A stretch of 64,000 bases of DNA from Ecdyonurus torrentis. Its lineage: Eukaryota > Arthropoda > Insecta > Ephemeroptera > Heptageniidae. The position numbers were made by a program, and so were the translations under genes. A model generated the notes under the pieces. That model saw nothing but the letters and a program-made list of their open reading frames with translations, was not told the origin of the DNA and made no database searches. Positions 23,157 to 34,936 of the stretch are shown here, one piece after another (the stretch's first letter is position 1; every line of letters begins with the position of its first letter). The stretch lies in the NCBI GenBank assembly GCA_949318235.1, contig CASGGR010000022.1:744001-808000 (forward strand), given 5' to 3'.

Positions 23157-23402
23157 ATGAAACAAAGTTTCTATTTCAAGAACCAAATGTTATTGAATGA
23201 TAAAAATCATACTTTTAACACGATTAAAATTAGTTTTGATGATTTCTCAAAAACTATGAATGCTACAGACATCAAATTTAACTCAAAACATTGCTTTTTC
23301 AATTCTCTACAAAAAAGAAGTCTTAAACTTTTTTGCTCCGACGCATACTTTTTGGGTTATTGACAATTTTAGTTTTCACTTATCATGTAGCCGAACCAAG
23401 TC
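23157..23402 (+). repeat. Monomer type L (reference copy, 246 bp)
   Basis: Type L has ATACTTTTAACACG, AAAACTATGAATGC, AAAACATTGCTTTTTC, AAAAGAAGTCTTAAAC and CACTTATCATGTAGCCG with a GAACCAAGTC linker. Copies from 34200 onward read AGTTTCTACTTC. L lies between K and M. Full copies lie from 8446 to 38619, and only its 3' half persists in D/L hybrids up to 43534. Confidence 0.85.
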
Positions 23403-23648
23403 ATGAAACAAAGTTTCTATTTCAAAAACCAAATGTTATTGAATGGTAAAAATCATAATTTTTACACGATTAAAACTAGTTTTGATGATTTCTCAAAAAC
23501 TAAGAATGCTACAGACATCAAGCTTAACTCAAAGCATAGCTTTTTTAAATCTCTACAAAAAAGATGTCTTGAACTTTTTTGCCCCGACGCATACTTTTTG
23601 GGTTATTGACAATTTTAGTTTTTACTCATCATGTAGCCAAATAAAGTA
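23403..23648 (+). repeat. Monomer type M (reference copy, 246 bp)
   Basis: Type M has TTTCAAAAACCAAATG, TTGAATGGTAAAAATC, CATAATTTTTACACG, AAACTAGTTTTGATG and then a J-like 3' half with AAGCTTAACTC and CTTTTTTAAATC. Copies at 39603, 40341, 43042 and 43780 read ATCAAACTTAAC. M always follows L or an L 3' half. It appears only between 8692 and 44025. Confidence 0.85.
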
Positions 23649-26346
23649 ATGAAACAAAGTTTCTATTTCAAGAACCAAATGTTATTGAATGATGAAAATC
23701 ATACTTTTTACACGATTAAAACTAGTTTTGATGATTTCTCAAAAACTAAGAATGCTACAGACATCAAGCTTAACTCAAAGCATAGCTTTTTTAAATCTCT
23801 ACAAAAAAGATGTCTTGAACTTTTTTGCCCCGACGCATACTTTTTGGTTTATTGACAATTTTAGTTTTTACTCATCATGTAGCCAAACCAAGTCATGAAA
23901 CAAAGTTTCTATTTCAAGAACCAAATGTTATTGAATGATGAAAATCATACTTTTTACACGATTAAAACTTGTTTTGATGATTTCTCAAAAACTAAGAATG
24001 CTACAGACTTCAAATTCAATTCAAAACATAGTTTTTTAAATTCTCTACAAAAAGATGTCTTGAACGTTTGTGCTCCGACGCATACTTTTTGGGTTATTGA
24101 CAATTTTAATTTTCACTCATCATGTAGCCAAACCAAGTCATGAAACAAAATTTCTGTTTCAAGAACCAAATGTTATTGAATGATAAAAATCATAATTTTT
24201 ACACGATTAAAACTAGTTTTAATGATTTCTAAAAAACTAAGAATGCTACAGACATCAAATTTAACTCAAAACATAGCTTTTAATTCTCTACAAAAAATAT
24301 GTCTTGAACTTTTTTGCCCCGACGCATACTTTTTGGGTTATTGATAATTTTAGTTTTCACTCATCAAGTAGCCAAACCAAGTCATGAAACAAAGTTTCTA
24401 TTTCAAGAACCAAATGTTATTGAATGATAAAAATCATACTTTTTACACGATTAAAACCAGTTTTGATGATTTCTCAAAAACTAAGAATGCTACAGACTTC
24501 AAATTCAATTTAAAACATAGCTTTTTCAATTCTCTACAAAAATGATGTCTTGAACTTTTTTGCTCCGACGCATGCTTTTTGGGTTATTGACAATTTTAGT
24601 TTTCACTCATCTTGTAGCCAAACCAAGTCATGAAACAAAGTTTCTATTTCAAAAACCAAATGTTATTGAATGATAAAAATCATACTTTTTACACGATTAA
24701 AACTTGTTTTGATGATTTCTCAAAAACTAAGAATGCTAGAGACTTCAAATTCAATTCAAAACATAGTTTTTTAAATTCTCTACAAAAAGATGTCTTGAAC
24801 TTTTTTGCTCCGATGCATACTTTTTGGGTTATTGACAATTTTAATTTTCACTCATCATGTAGCCAAACCAAGTCATGAAACAAAGTTTCTATTTCAAGAA
24901 CCAAATGTTATTGAATGATAAAAATCATTATTTTTACACGATTAAAACTAGTTTTAATGATTTCTAAAAAACTAAGAATGCTACAGACATCAAATTTAAC
25001 TCAAAACATAGCTTTTAATCCTCTACAAAAAATATGTCTTGAACTTTTTTGCCCCGACGCATACTTTTTGGGTTATTGATAATTTTAGTTTTCACTCATC
25101 AAGTAGCCAAACCAAGTCATGAAACAAAGTTTCTATTTCAAGAACCAAATGTTATTGAATGATAAAAATCATACTTTTTACACGATTAAAACCAGTTTTG
25201 ATGATTTCTCAAAAACTAAGAATGCTACAGACTTCAAATTCAATTTAAAACATAGCTTTTTCAATTCTCTACAAAAATGATGTCTTAAACTTTTTTGCTC
25301 CGACGCATGCTTTTTGGGTTATTGACAATTTTAGTTTTCACTCATCTTGTAGCCAAACCAAGTCATGAAACAAAGTTTCTATTTCAAAAACCAAATGTTA
25401 TTGAATGATAAAAATCATACTTTTTACACGATTAAAACTTGTTTTGATGATTTCTCAAAAACTAAGAATGCTAGAGACTTCAAATTCAATTCAAAACATA
25501 GTTTTTTAAATTCTCTACAAAAAGATGTCTTGAACTTTTTTGCTCCGATGCATACTTTTTGGGTTATTGACAATTTTAATTTTCACTCATCATGTAGCCA
25601 AACCAAGTCATGAAACAAAGTTTCTATTTCAAGAACCAAATGTTATTGAATGATAAAAATCATTATTTTTACAGGATTAAAACTAGTTTTAATGATTTCT
25701 AAAAAACTAAGAACGCTACTGACATCAAATTTAACTCAAAGCATAGCTTTTTCAAATCTCTACAAAAAAGATGTCTTGAACTTTTTTGCCCCGACGCATA
25801 ATTTTTGGTTTATTGACAATTTTAATTTTTACTCATCATGTAGCCAAATAAAGTCATGAAACAAAGTTTCTATTTCAAGAACCAAATGTTATTGAATGAT
25901 AAAAATCATACTTTTTACACGATTAAAACTAGTTTTGATGATTTCTCAAAACTAAGAATGCTACAGACTTCAAATTTAACTCAAAGCATAGCTTTTTCAA
26001 TTCTCTACAAAAAAGATGTTTTGAACTTTTTTGCCCCAACGCATACTTTTTGGGTTATTGAAAATTTTAGTTTTCACTCATCATGTAGCCAAACCATGTC
26101 ATGAAACAAAGTTTCTATTTCAAGAACCAAATGTTATTGAATGATGAAAATCATACTTTTTACACGATTAAAACTAGTTTTGATGATTTCTCAAAAACTA
26201 AGAATGCTACATACATCAAGCTTAACTCAAAGCATAGCTTTTTTAAATCTCTACAAAAAAGATGTCTTGAACTTTTTTGCCCCGACGCATACTTTTTGGG
26301 TTATTGACAATTTTAGTTTTTACTCATCATGTAGCCAAATAAAGTA

Positions 26347-29300
26347 ATGAAACAAAGTTTCTATTTCAAGAACCAAATGTTATTGAATGATAAAAATCAT
26401 ACTTTTTACACGATTAAAACTTGTTTTGATGATTTCTCAAAAACTAAGAATGCTACAGACTTCAAATTCAATTCAAAACATAGTTTTTTAAATTCTCTAC
26501 AAAATGACGTCTTGAACGTTTTTGCTCCGACGCATACTTTTTGGGTTATTGACAATTTTAGTTTTTACTCATCATGTAGCCAAATAAAGTCATGAAACAA
26601 AGTTTCTATTTCAAGAACCAAATGTTTTTGAACGATAAAAATCATACTTTTTACACGATTAAAATTAGTTTTGATGATTTCTCAAAAACTAAGAATGCTA
26701 CAGACATCAAATTAATCTCAAAACATAGCTTTTTTAATTTTCTACAAAAAAGATGTCTTGAACTTTTTTGCCCGACGCATACTTTTTGGGTTATTGACAA
26801 TTTTAGTTTTTACTCATCATGTAGCCAAATAAAGTCATGAAACAAAGTTTCTATTTCAAGAACCAAATGTTATTGAATGATAAAAATCATACTTTTAACA
26901 CGATTAAAATTAGTTTTGATGATTTCTCAAAAACTATGAATGCTACAGACATCAAATTTAACTCAAAACATTGCTTTTTCAATTCTCTACAAAAAAGAAG
27001 TCTTAAACTTTTTTGCTCCGACGCATACTTTTTGGGTTATTGACAATTTTAGTTTTCACTTATCATGTAGCCGAACCAAGTCATGAAACAAAGTTTCTAT
27101 TTCAAAAACCAAATGTTATTGAATGGTAAAAATCATAATTTTTACACGATTAAAACTAGTTTTGATGATTTCTCAAAAACTAAGAATGCTACAGACATCA
27201 AGCTTAACTCAAAGCATAGCTTTTTTAAATCTCTACAAAAAAGATGTCTTGAACTTTTTTGCCCCGACGCATACTTTTTGGGTTATTGACAATTTTAGTT
27301 TTTACTCATCATGTAGCCAAATAAAGTAATGAAACAAAGTTTCTATTTCAAGAACCAAATGTTATTGAATGATGAAAATCATACTTTTTACACGATTAAA
27401 ACCAGTTTTGATGATTTCTCAAAAACTAAGAATGCTACAGACATTAAGCTTAACTCAAAGCATAGCTTTTTTAAATCTCTACAAAAAAGATGTCTTGAAC
27501 TTTTTTGCCCCGACGCATACTTTTTGGTTTATTGACAATTTTAGTTTTTACTCATCATGTAGCCAAACCAAGTCATGAAACAAAGTTTCTATTTCAAGAA
27601 CCAAATGTTATTGAATGATGAAAATCATACTTTTTACACGATTAAAACTTGTTTTGATGATTTCTCAAAAACTAAGAATGCTACAGACTTCAAATTCAAT
27701 TCAAAACATAGTTTTTTAAATTCTCTACAAAAAGATGTCTTGAACGTTTTTGCTCCGACGCATACTTTTTGGGTTATTGACAATTTTAATTTTCACTCAT
27801 CATGTAGCCAAACCAAGTCATGAAACAAAATTTCTATTTCAAGAACCAAATGTTATTGAATGATAAAAATCATAATTTTTACACGATTAAAACTAGTTTT
27901 AATGATTTCTAAAAAACTAAGAATGCTACAGACATCAAATTTAACTCAAAACATAGCTTTTAATTCTCTACAAAAAATATGTCTTGAACTTTTTTGCCCC
28001 GACGCATACTTTTTGGGTTATTGATAATTTTAGTTTTCACTCATCAAGTAGCCAAACCAAGTCATGAAACAAAGTTTCTATTTCAAGAACCAAATGTTAT
28101 TGAATGATAAAAATCATACTTTTTACACGATTAAAACCAGTTTTGATGATTTCTCAAAAACTAAGAATGCTACAGACTTCAAATTCAATTCAAAACATAG
28201 CTTTTTCAATTCTCTACAAAAATGATGTCTTGAACTTTTTTGCTCCGACGCATGCTTTTTGGGTTATTGACAATTTTAGTTTTCACTCATCTTGTAGCCA
28301 AACCAAGTCATGAAACAAAGTTTCTATTTCAAAAACCAAATGTTATTGAATGATAAAAATCATACTTTTTACACGATTAAAACTTGTTTTGATGATTTCT
28401 CAAAAACTAAGAATGCTAGAGACTTCAAATTCAATTCAAAACATAGTTTTTTAAATTCTCTACAAAAAGATGTCTTGAACTTTTTTGCTCCGATGCATAC
28501 TTTTTGGGTTATTGACAATTTTAATTTTCACTCATCATGTAGCCAAACCAAGTCATGAAACAAAGTTTCTATTTCAAGAACCAAATGTTATTGAATGATA
28601 AAAATCATACTTTTTACACGATTAAAACTTGTTTTGATGATTTCTCAAAAACTAAGAATGCTAGAGACTTCAAATTCAATTCAAAACATAGTTTTTTAAA
28701 TTCTCTACAACAAAAATGTCTTGAACTTTTTTGCTCCGATGCATACTTTTTGGGTTATTGACAATTTTAATTTTCACTCATCATGTAGCCAAACCAAGTC
28801 ATGAAACAAAGTTTCTATTTCAAGAACCAAATGTTATTGAATGATAAAAATCATTATTTTTACACGATTAAAACTAGTTTTAATGATTTCTAAAAAACTA
28901 AGAACGCTACTGACATCAAATTTAACTCAAAGCATAGCTTTTTCAAATCTCTACAAAAAAGACGTCTTGAACTTTTTTGCCCCGACGCATACTTTTTGGT
29001 TTATTGACAATTTTAATTTTTACTCATCATGTAGCCAAATAAAGTCATGAAACAAAGTTTCTATTTCAAGAACCAAATGTTATTGAATGATAAAAATCAT
29101 ACTTTTTACACGATTAAAACTAGTTTTGATGATTTCTCAAAACTAAGAATGCTACAGACTTCAAATTTAACTCAAAGCATAGCTTTTTCAATTCTCTACA
29201 AAAAAGATGTTTTGAACTTTTTTGCCCCAACGCATACTTTTTGGGTTATTGAAAATTTTAGTTTTCACTCATCATGTAGCCAAACCATGTCATGAAACAA

Positions 29301-29537
29301 AGTTTCTATTTCAAGAACCAAATGTTATTGAATGATGAAAATCATACTTTTTACACGATTAAAACTAGTTTTGATGATTTCTCAAAAACTAAGAATGCTA
29401 CATACATCAAGCTTAACTCAAAGCATAGCTTTTTTAAATCTCTACAAAAAAGATGTCTTGAACTTTTTTGCCCCGACGCATACTTTTTGGGTTATTGACA
29501 ATTTTAGTTTTTACTCATCATGTAGCCAAATAAAGTA
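26347..29537 (+). repeat. 13-mer HOR, copy 1 (3191 bp)
   Basis: The order is A (26347), K 26592, L 26837, M 27083, J 27329, C 27575, D 27820, F 28064, G 28310, G' 28555, H 28801, I 29047, J 29292. Markers shared with copy 2 are CAGACATTAAGCTTAAC in J, CTACAACAAAAATGTC in G' and AAAGACGTCTTG in H. High identity with copy 2 extends left to about 25856, so the duplicated block is best placed near 25856-29046 and 29047-32237. Confidence 0.92.
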
Positions 29538-32500
29538 ATGAAACAAAGTTTCTATTTCAAGAACCAAATGTTATTGAATGATAAAAATCATACTTTTTAC
29601 ACGATTAAAACTTGTTTTGATGATTTCTCAAAAACTAAGAATGCTACAGACTTCAAATTCAATTCAAAACATAGTTTTTTAAATTCTCTACAAAATGACG
29701 TCTTGAACGTTTTTGCTCCGACGCATACTTTTTGGGTTATTGACAATTTTAGTTTTTACTCATCATGTAGCCAAATAAAGTCATGAAACAAAGTTTCTAT
29801 TTCAAGAACCAAATGTTTTTGAACGATAAAAATCATACTTTTTACACGATTAAAATTAGTTTTGATGATTTCTCAAAAACTAAGAATGCTACAGACATCA
29901 AATTAATCTCAAAACATAGCTTTTTTAATTTTCTACAAAAAAGATGTCTTGAACTTTTTTGCCCGACGCATACTTTTTGGGTTATTGACAATTTTAGTTT
30001 TTACTCATCATGTAGCCAAATAAAGTCATGAAACAAAGTTTCTATTTCAAGAACCAAATGTTATTGAATGATAAAAATCATACTTTTAACACGATTAAAA
30101 TTAGTTTTGATGATTTCTCAAAAACTATGAATGCTACAGACATCAAATTTAACTCAAAACATTGCTTTTTCAATTCTCTACAAAAAAGAAGTCTTAAACT
30201 TTTTTGCTCCGACGCATACTTTTTGGGTTATTGACAATTTTAGTTTTCACTTATCATGTAGCCGAACCAAGTCATGAAACAAAGTTTCTATTTCAAAAAC
30301 CAAATGTTATTGAATGGTAAAAATCATAATTTTTACACGATTAAAACTAGTTTTGATGATTTCTCAAAAACTAAGAATGCTACAGACATCAAGCTTAACT
30401 CAAAGCATAGCTTTTTTAAATCTCTACAAAAAAGATGTCTTGAACTTTTTTGCCCCGACGCATACTTTTTGGGTTATTGACAATTTTAGTTTTTACTCAT
30501 CATGTAGCCAAATAAAGTAATGAAACAAAGTTTCTATTTCAAGAACCAAATGTTATTGAATGATGAAAATCATACTTTTTACACGATTAAAACCAGTTTT
30601 GATGATTTCTCAAAAACTAAGAATGCTACAGACATTAAGCTTAACTCAAAGCATAGCTTTTTTAAATCTCTACAAAAAAGATGTCTTGAACTTTTTTGCC
30701 CCGACGCATACTTTTTGGTTTATTGACAATTTTAGTTTTTACTCATCATGTAGCCAAACCAAGTCATGAAACAAAGTTTCTATTTCAAGAACCAAATGTT
30801 ATTGAATGATGAAAATCATACTTTTTACACGATTAAAACTTGTTTTGATGATTTCTCAAAAACTAAGAATGCTACAGACTTCAAATTCAATTCAAAACAT
30901 AGTTTTTTAAATTCTCTACAAAAAGATGTCTTGAACGTTTTTGCTCCGACGCATACTTTTTGGGTTATTGACAATTTTAATTTTCACTCATCATGTAGCC
31001 AAACCAAGTCATGAAACAAAATTTCTATTTCAAGAACCAAATGTTATTGAATGATAAAAATCATAATTTTTACACGATTAAAACTAGTTTTAATGATTTC
31101 TAAAAAACTAAGAATGCTACAGACATCAAATTTAACTCAAAACATAGCTTTTAATTCTCTACAAAAAATATGTCTTGAACTTTTTTGCCCCGACGCATAC
31201 TTTTTGGGTTATTGATAATTTTAGTTTTCACTCATCAAGTAGCCAAACCAAGTCATGAAACAAAGTTTCTATTTCAAGAACCAAATGTTATTGAATGATA
31301 AAAATCATACTTTTTACACGATTAAAACCAGTTTTGATGATTTCTCAAAAACTAAGAATGCTACAGACTTCAAATTCAATTCAAAACATAGCTTTTTCAA
31401 TTCTCTACAAAAATGATGTCTTGAACTTTTTTGCTCCGACGCATGCTTTTTGGGTTATTGACAATTTTAGTTTTCACTCATCTTGTAGCCAAACCAAGTC
31501 ATGAAACAAAGTTTCTATTTCAAAAACCAAATGTTATTGAATGATAAAAATCATACTTTTTACACGATTAAAACTTGTTTTGATGATTTCTCAAAAACTA
31601 AGAATGCTAGAGACTTCAAATTCAATTCAAAACATAGTTTTTTAAATTCTCTACAAAAAGATGTCTTGAACTTTTTTGCTCCGATGCATACTTTTTGGGT
31701 TATTGACAATTTTAATTTTCACTCATCATGTAGCCAAACCAAGTCATGAAACAAAGTTTCTATTTCAAGAACCAAATGTTATTGAATGATAAAAATCATA
31801 CTTTTTACACGATTAAAACTTGTTTTGATGATTTCTCAAAAACTAAGAATGCTAGAGACTTCAAATTCAATTCAAAACATAGTTTTTTAAATTCTCTACA
31901 ACAAAAATGTCTTGAACTTTTTTGCTCCGATGCATACTTTTTGGGTTATTGACAATTTTAATTTTCACTCATCATGTAGCCAAACCAAGTCATGAAACAA
32001 AGTTTCTATTTCAAGAACCAAATGTTATTGAATGATAAAAATCATTATTTTTACACGATTAAAACTAGTTTTAATGATTTCTAAAAAACTAAGAACGCTA
32101 CTGACATCAAATTTAACTCAAAGCATAGCTTTTTCAAATCTCTACAAAAAAGACGTCTTGAACTTTTTTGCCCCGACGCATACTTTTTGGTTTATTGACA
32201 ATTTTAATTTTTACTCATCATGTAGCCAAATAAAGTCATGAAACAAAGTTTCTATTTCAAGAACCAAATGTTATTGAATGATAAAAATCATACTTTTTAC
32301 ACGATTAAAACTAGTTTTGATGATTTCTCAAAACTAAAAATGCTACAGACTTCAAATTTAACTCAAAGCATAGCTTTTTCAATTCTCTACAAAAAAGATG
32401 TTTTGAACTTTTTTGCCCCAACGCATACTTTTTGGGTTATTGAAAATTTTAGTTTTCACTCATCATGTAGCCAAACCAAGTCATGAAACAAAGTTTCTAT

Positions 32501-32728
32501 TTCAAGAACCAAATGTTATTGAATGATGAAAATCATACTTTTTACACGATTAAAACTAGTTTTGATGATTTCTCAAAAACTAAAAATGCTACAGACATCA
32601 AGCTTAACTCAAAGCATAGCTTTTTTAAATCTCTACAAAAAATATGTCTTGAACTTTTTTGCCCCGACGCATACTTTTTGGTTTATTGACAATTTTAGTT
32701 TTTACTCATCATGTAGCCAAACCAAGTC
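29538..32728 (+). repeat. 13-mer HOR, copy 2 (3191 bp)
   Basis: Each monomer of copy 1 recurs 3191 bp downstream: A 29538, K 29783, L 30028, M 30274, J 30520, C 30766, D 31011, F 31255, G 31501, G' 31746, H 31992, I 32238, J 32483. Identity is near complete by eye up to about 32320, where the I unit changes to CTCAAAACTAAAAATGC. The J at 32483 also differs, with ACTAAAAATGC and AAAAAATATGTC. The right edge of the duplicated segment is therefore inside the I unit at 32238. Confidence 0.92.
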
Positions 32729-33954
32729 ATGAAACAAAGTTTCTATTTCAAGAACCAAATGTTATTGAATGATAAAAATCATACTTTTTACACGATTAAA
32801 ACTTGTTTTGATGATTTCTCAAAAACTAAGAATGCTACAGACTTCAAATTCAATTCAAAACATAGTTTTTTAAATTCTCTACAAAAAGATGTCTTGAACG
32901 TTTTTGCTCCGACGCATACTTTTTGGGTTATTGACAATTTTAATTTTCACTCATCATGTAGCCAAACCAAGTCATGAAACAAAATTTCTATTTCAAGAAC
33001 CAAATGTTATTGAATGATAAAAATCATAATTTTTACACGATTAAAACTAGTTTTAATGATTTCTAAAAAACTAAGAATGCTACAGACATCAAATTTAACT
33101 CAAAACATAGCTTTTAATTCTCTACAAAAAATGTGTCTTGAACTTTTTTGCCCCGACGCATACTTTTTGGGTTATTGATAATTTTAGTTTTCACTCATCA
33201 AGTAGCCAAACCAAGTCATGAAACAAAGTTTCTATTTCAAGAACCAAATGTTATTGAATGATAAAAATCATACTTTTTACACGATTAAAACCAGTTTTGA
33301 TGATTTCTCAAAAACTAAGAATGCTACAGACTTCAAATTTAACTCAAAGCATAGCTTTTTCAATTCTCTACAAAAAAGATGTTTTGAACTTTTTTGCCCC
33401 AACGCATACTTTTTGGGTTATTGAAAATTTTAGTTTTCACTCATCATGTAGCCAAACCAAGTCATGAAACAAAGTTTCTATTTCAAGAACCAAATGTTAT
33501 TGAATGATGAAAATCATACTTTTTACACGATTAAAACTAGTTTTGATGATTTCTCAAAAACTAAGAATGCTACAGACATCAAGGTTAACTCAAAGCATAG
33601 CTTTTTTAAATCTCTACAAAAAAGATGTCTTGAACTTTTTTGCCCCGACGCATACTTTTTGGGTTATTGACAATTTTAGTTTTTACTCATCATGTAGCCA
33701 AATAAAGTAATGAAACAAAGTTTCTATTTCAAGAACCAAATGTTATTGAATGATAAAAATCATACTTTTTACACGATTAAAACTTGTTTTGATGATTTCT
33801 CAAAAACTAAGAATGATACAGACTTCAAATTCAATTCAAAACATAGTTTTTTAAATTCTCTACAAAATGACGTCTTGAACGTTTTTGCTCCGACGCATAC
33901 TTTTTGGGTTATTGACAATTTTAGTTTTTACTCATCATGTAGCCAAATAAAGTC

Positions 33955-34199
33955 ATGAAACAAAGTTTCTATTTCAAGAACCAAATGTTATTGAACGATA
34001 AAAATCATACTTTTTACACGATTAAAATTAGTTTTGATGATTTCTCAAAAACTAAGAATGCTACAGACATCAAATTAATCTCAAAACATAGCTTTTTCAA
34101 TTTTCTACAAAAAAGATGTCTTGAACTTTTTTGCCCGACGCATACTTTTTGGGTTATTGACAATTTTAGTTTTTACTCATCATGTAGCCAAATAAAGTC
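33955..34199 (+). repeat. Monomer type K (reference copy, 245 bp)
   Basis: Type K has TTGAACGATAAAAATC, AAAATTAGTTTTGATG, AAATTAATCTCAAAAC, CAATTTTCTAC and TTTTGCCCGACGCAT, with one C fewer than other types. Some copies (19726, 22912, 26592, 29783) read ATGTTTTTGAACG. Copies 42060 and 45499 read ACACCAAATTAACC and lack one more T, so they are 244 bp. K is always flanked by A (or a J/A hybrid) upstream and is usually followed by L. Confidence 0.85.
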
Positions 34200-34936
34200 A
34201 TGAAACAAAGTTTCTACTTCAAGAACCAAATGTTATTGAATGATAAAAATCATACTTTTAACACGATTAAAATTAGTTTTGATGATTTCTCAAAAACTAT
34301 GAATGCTACAGACATCAAATTTAACTCAAAACATTGCTTTTTCAATTCTCTACAAAAAAGAAGTCTTAAACTTTTTTGCTCCGACGCATACTTTTTGGGT
34401 TATTGACAATTTTAGTTTTCACTTATCATGTAGCCGAACCAAGTCATGAAACAAAGTTTCTATTTCAAAAACCAAATGTTATTGAATGGTAAAAATCATA
34501 ATTTTTACACGATTAAAACTAGTTTTGATGATTTCTCAAAAACTAAGAATGCTACAGACATCAAGCTTAACTCAAAGCATAGCTTTTTTAAATCTCTACA
34601 AAAAAGATGTCTTGAACTTTTTTGCCCCGACGCATACTTTTTGGGTTATTGACAATTTTAGTTTTTACTCATCATGTAGCCAAATAAAGTAATGAAACAA
34701 AGTTTCTATTTCAAGAACCAAATGTTATTGAATGATGAAAATCATACTTTTTACACGATTAAAACCAGTTTTGATGATTTCTCAAAAACTAAGAATGCTA
34801 CAGACATCAAGCTTAACTCAAAGCATAGCTTTTTTAAATCTCTACAAAAAAGATGTCTTGAACTTTTTTGCCCGACGCATACTTTTTGGGTTATTGACAA
34901 TTTTAGTTTTTACTCATCATGTAGCCAAATAAAGTC
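34200..34936 (+). repeat. Nested 3-mer L-M-J/K with K-tailed junction monomer
   Basis: L (34200) and M (34446) recur as L (34937) and M/H (35183), 737 bp later. The separating monomer at 34692 starts as J (GATGAAAATC, AAAACCAG, AAGCTTAAC) but ends as K with the one-base-short TTTTGCCCGACGC. K (33955) is the monomer just before the first L, so this hybrid looks like the junction of a tandem duplication. Confidence 0.85.

Larger units (their letters stand above)
22667..26346 (+). repeat. 15-mer HOR unit starting at A, 3680 bp
   Basis: The order is A (22667), K, L, M (23403), J (23649), C (23895), D' (24140), F (24384), G (24630), Dh (24875), F (25119), G (25365), H (25610), I (25856), J with ACATACATC (26101). 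The next A is at 26347. Compared with the following 13-mer units it has an extra Dh-F-G block and lacks the second G. Private changes include GAACGTTTGTGC near 24065 and ACAGGATTAAAAC near 25671. Confidence 0.9.

Noticed and set aside
20952..32728. Very high identity between HOR copies taken as proof of a sequence assembly error
   Set aside because: Copies differ by consistent private substitutions, single-base indels and junction hybrids, which fits real duplication. An error cannot be excluded without read-depth and spanning-read data.
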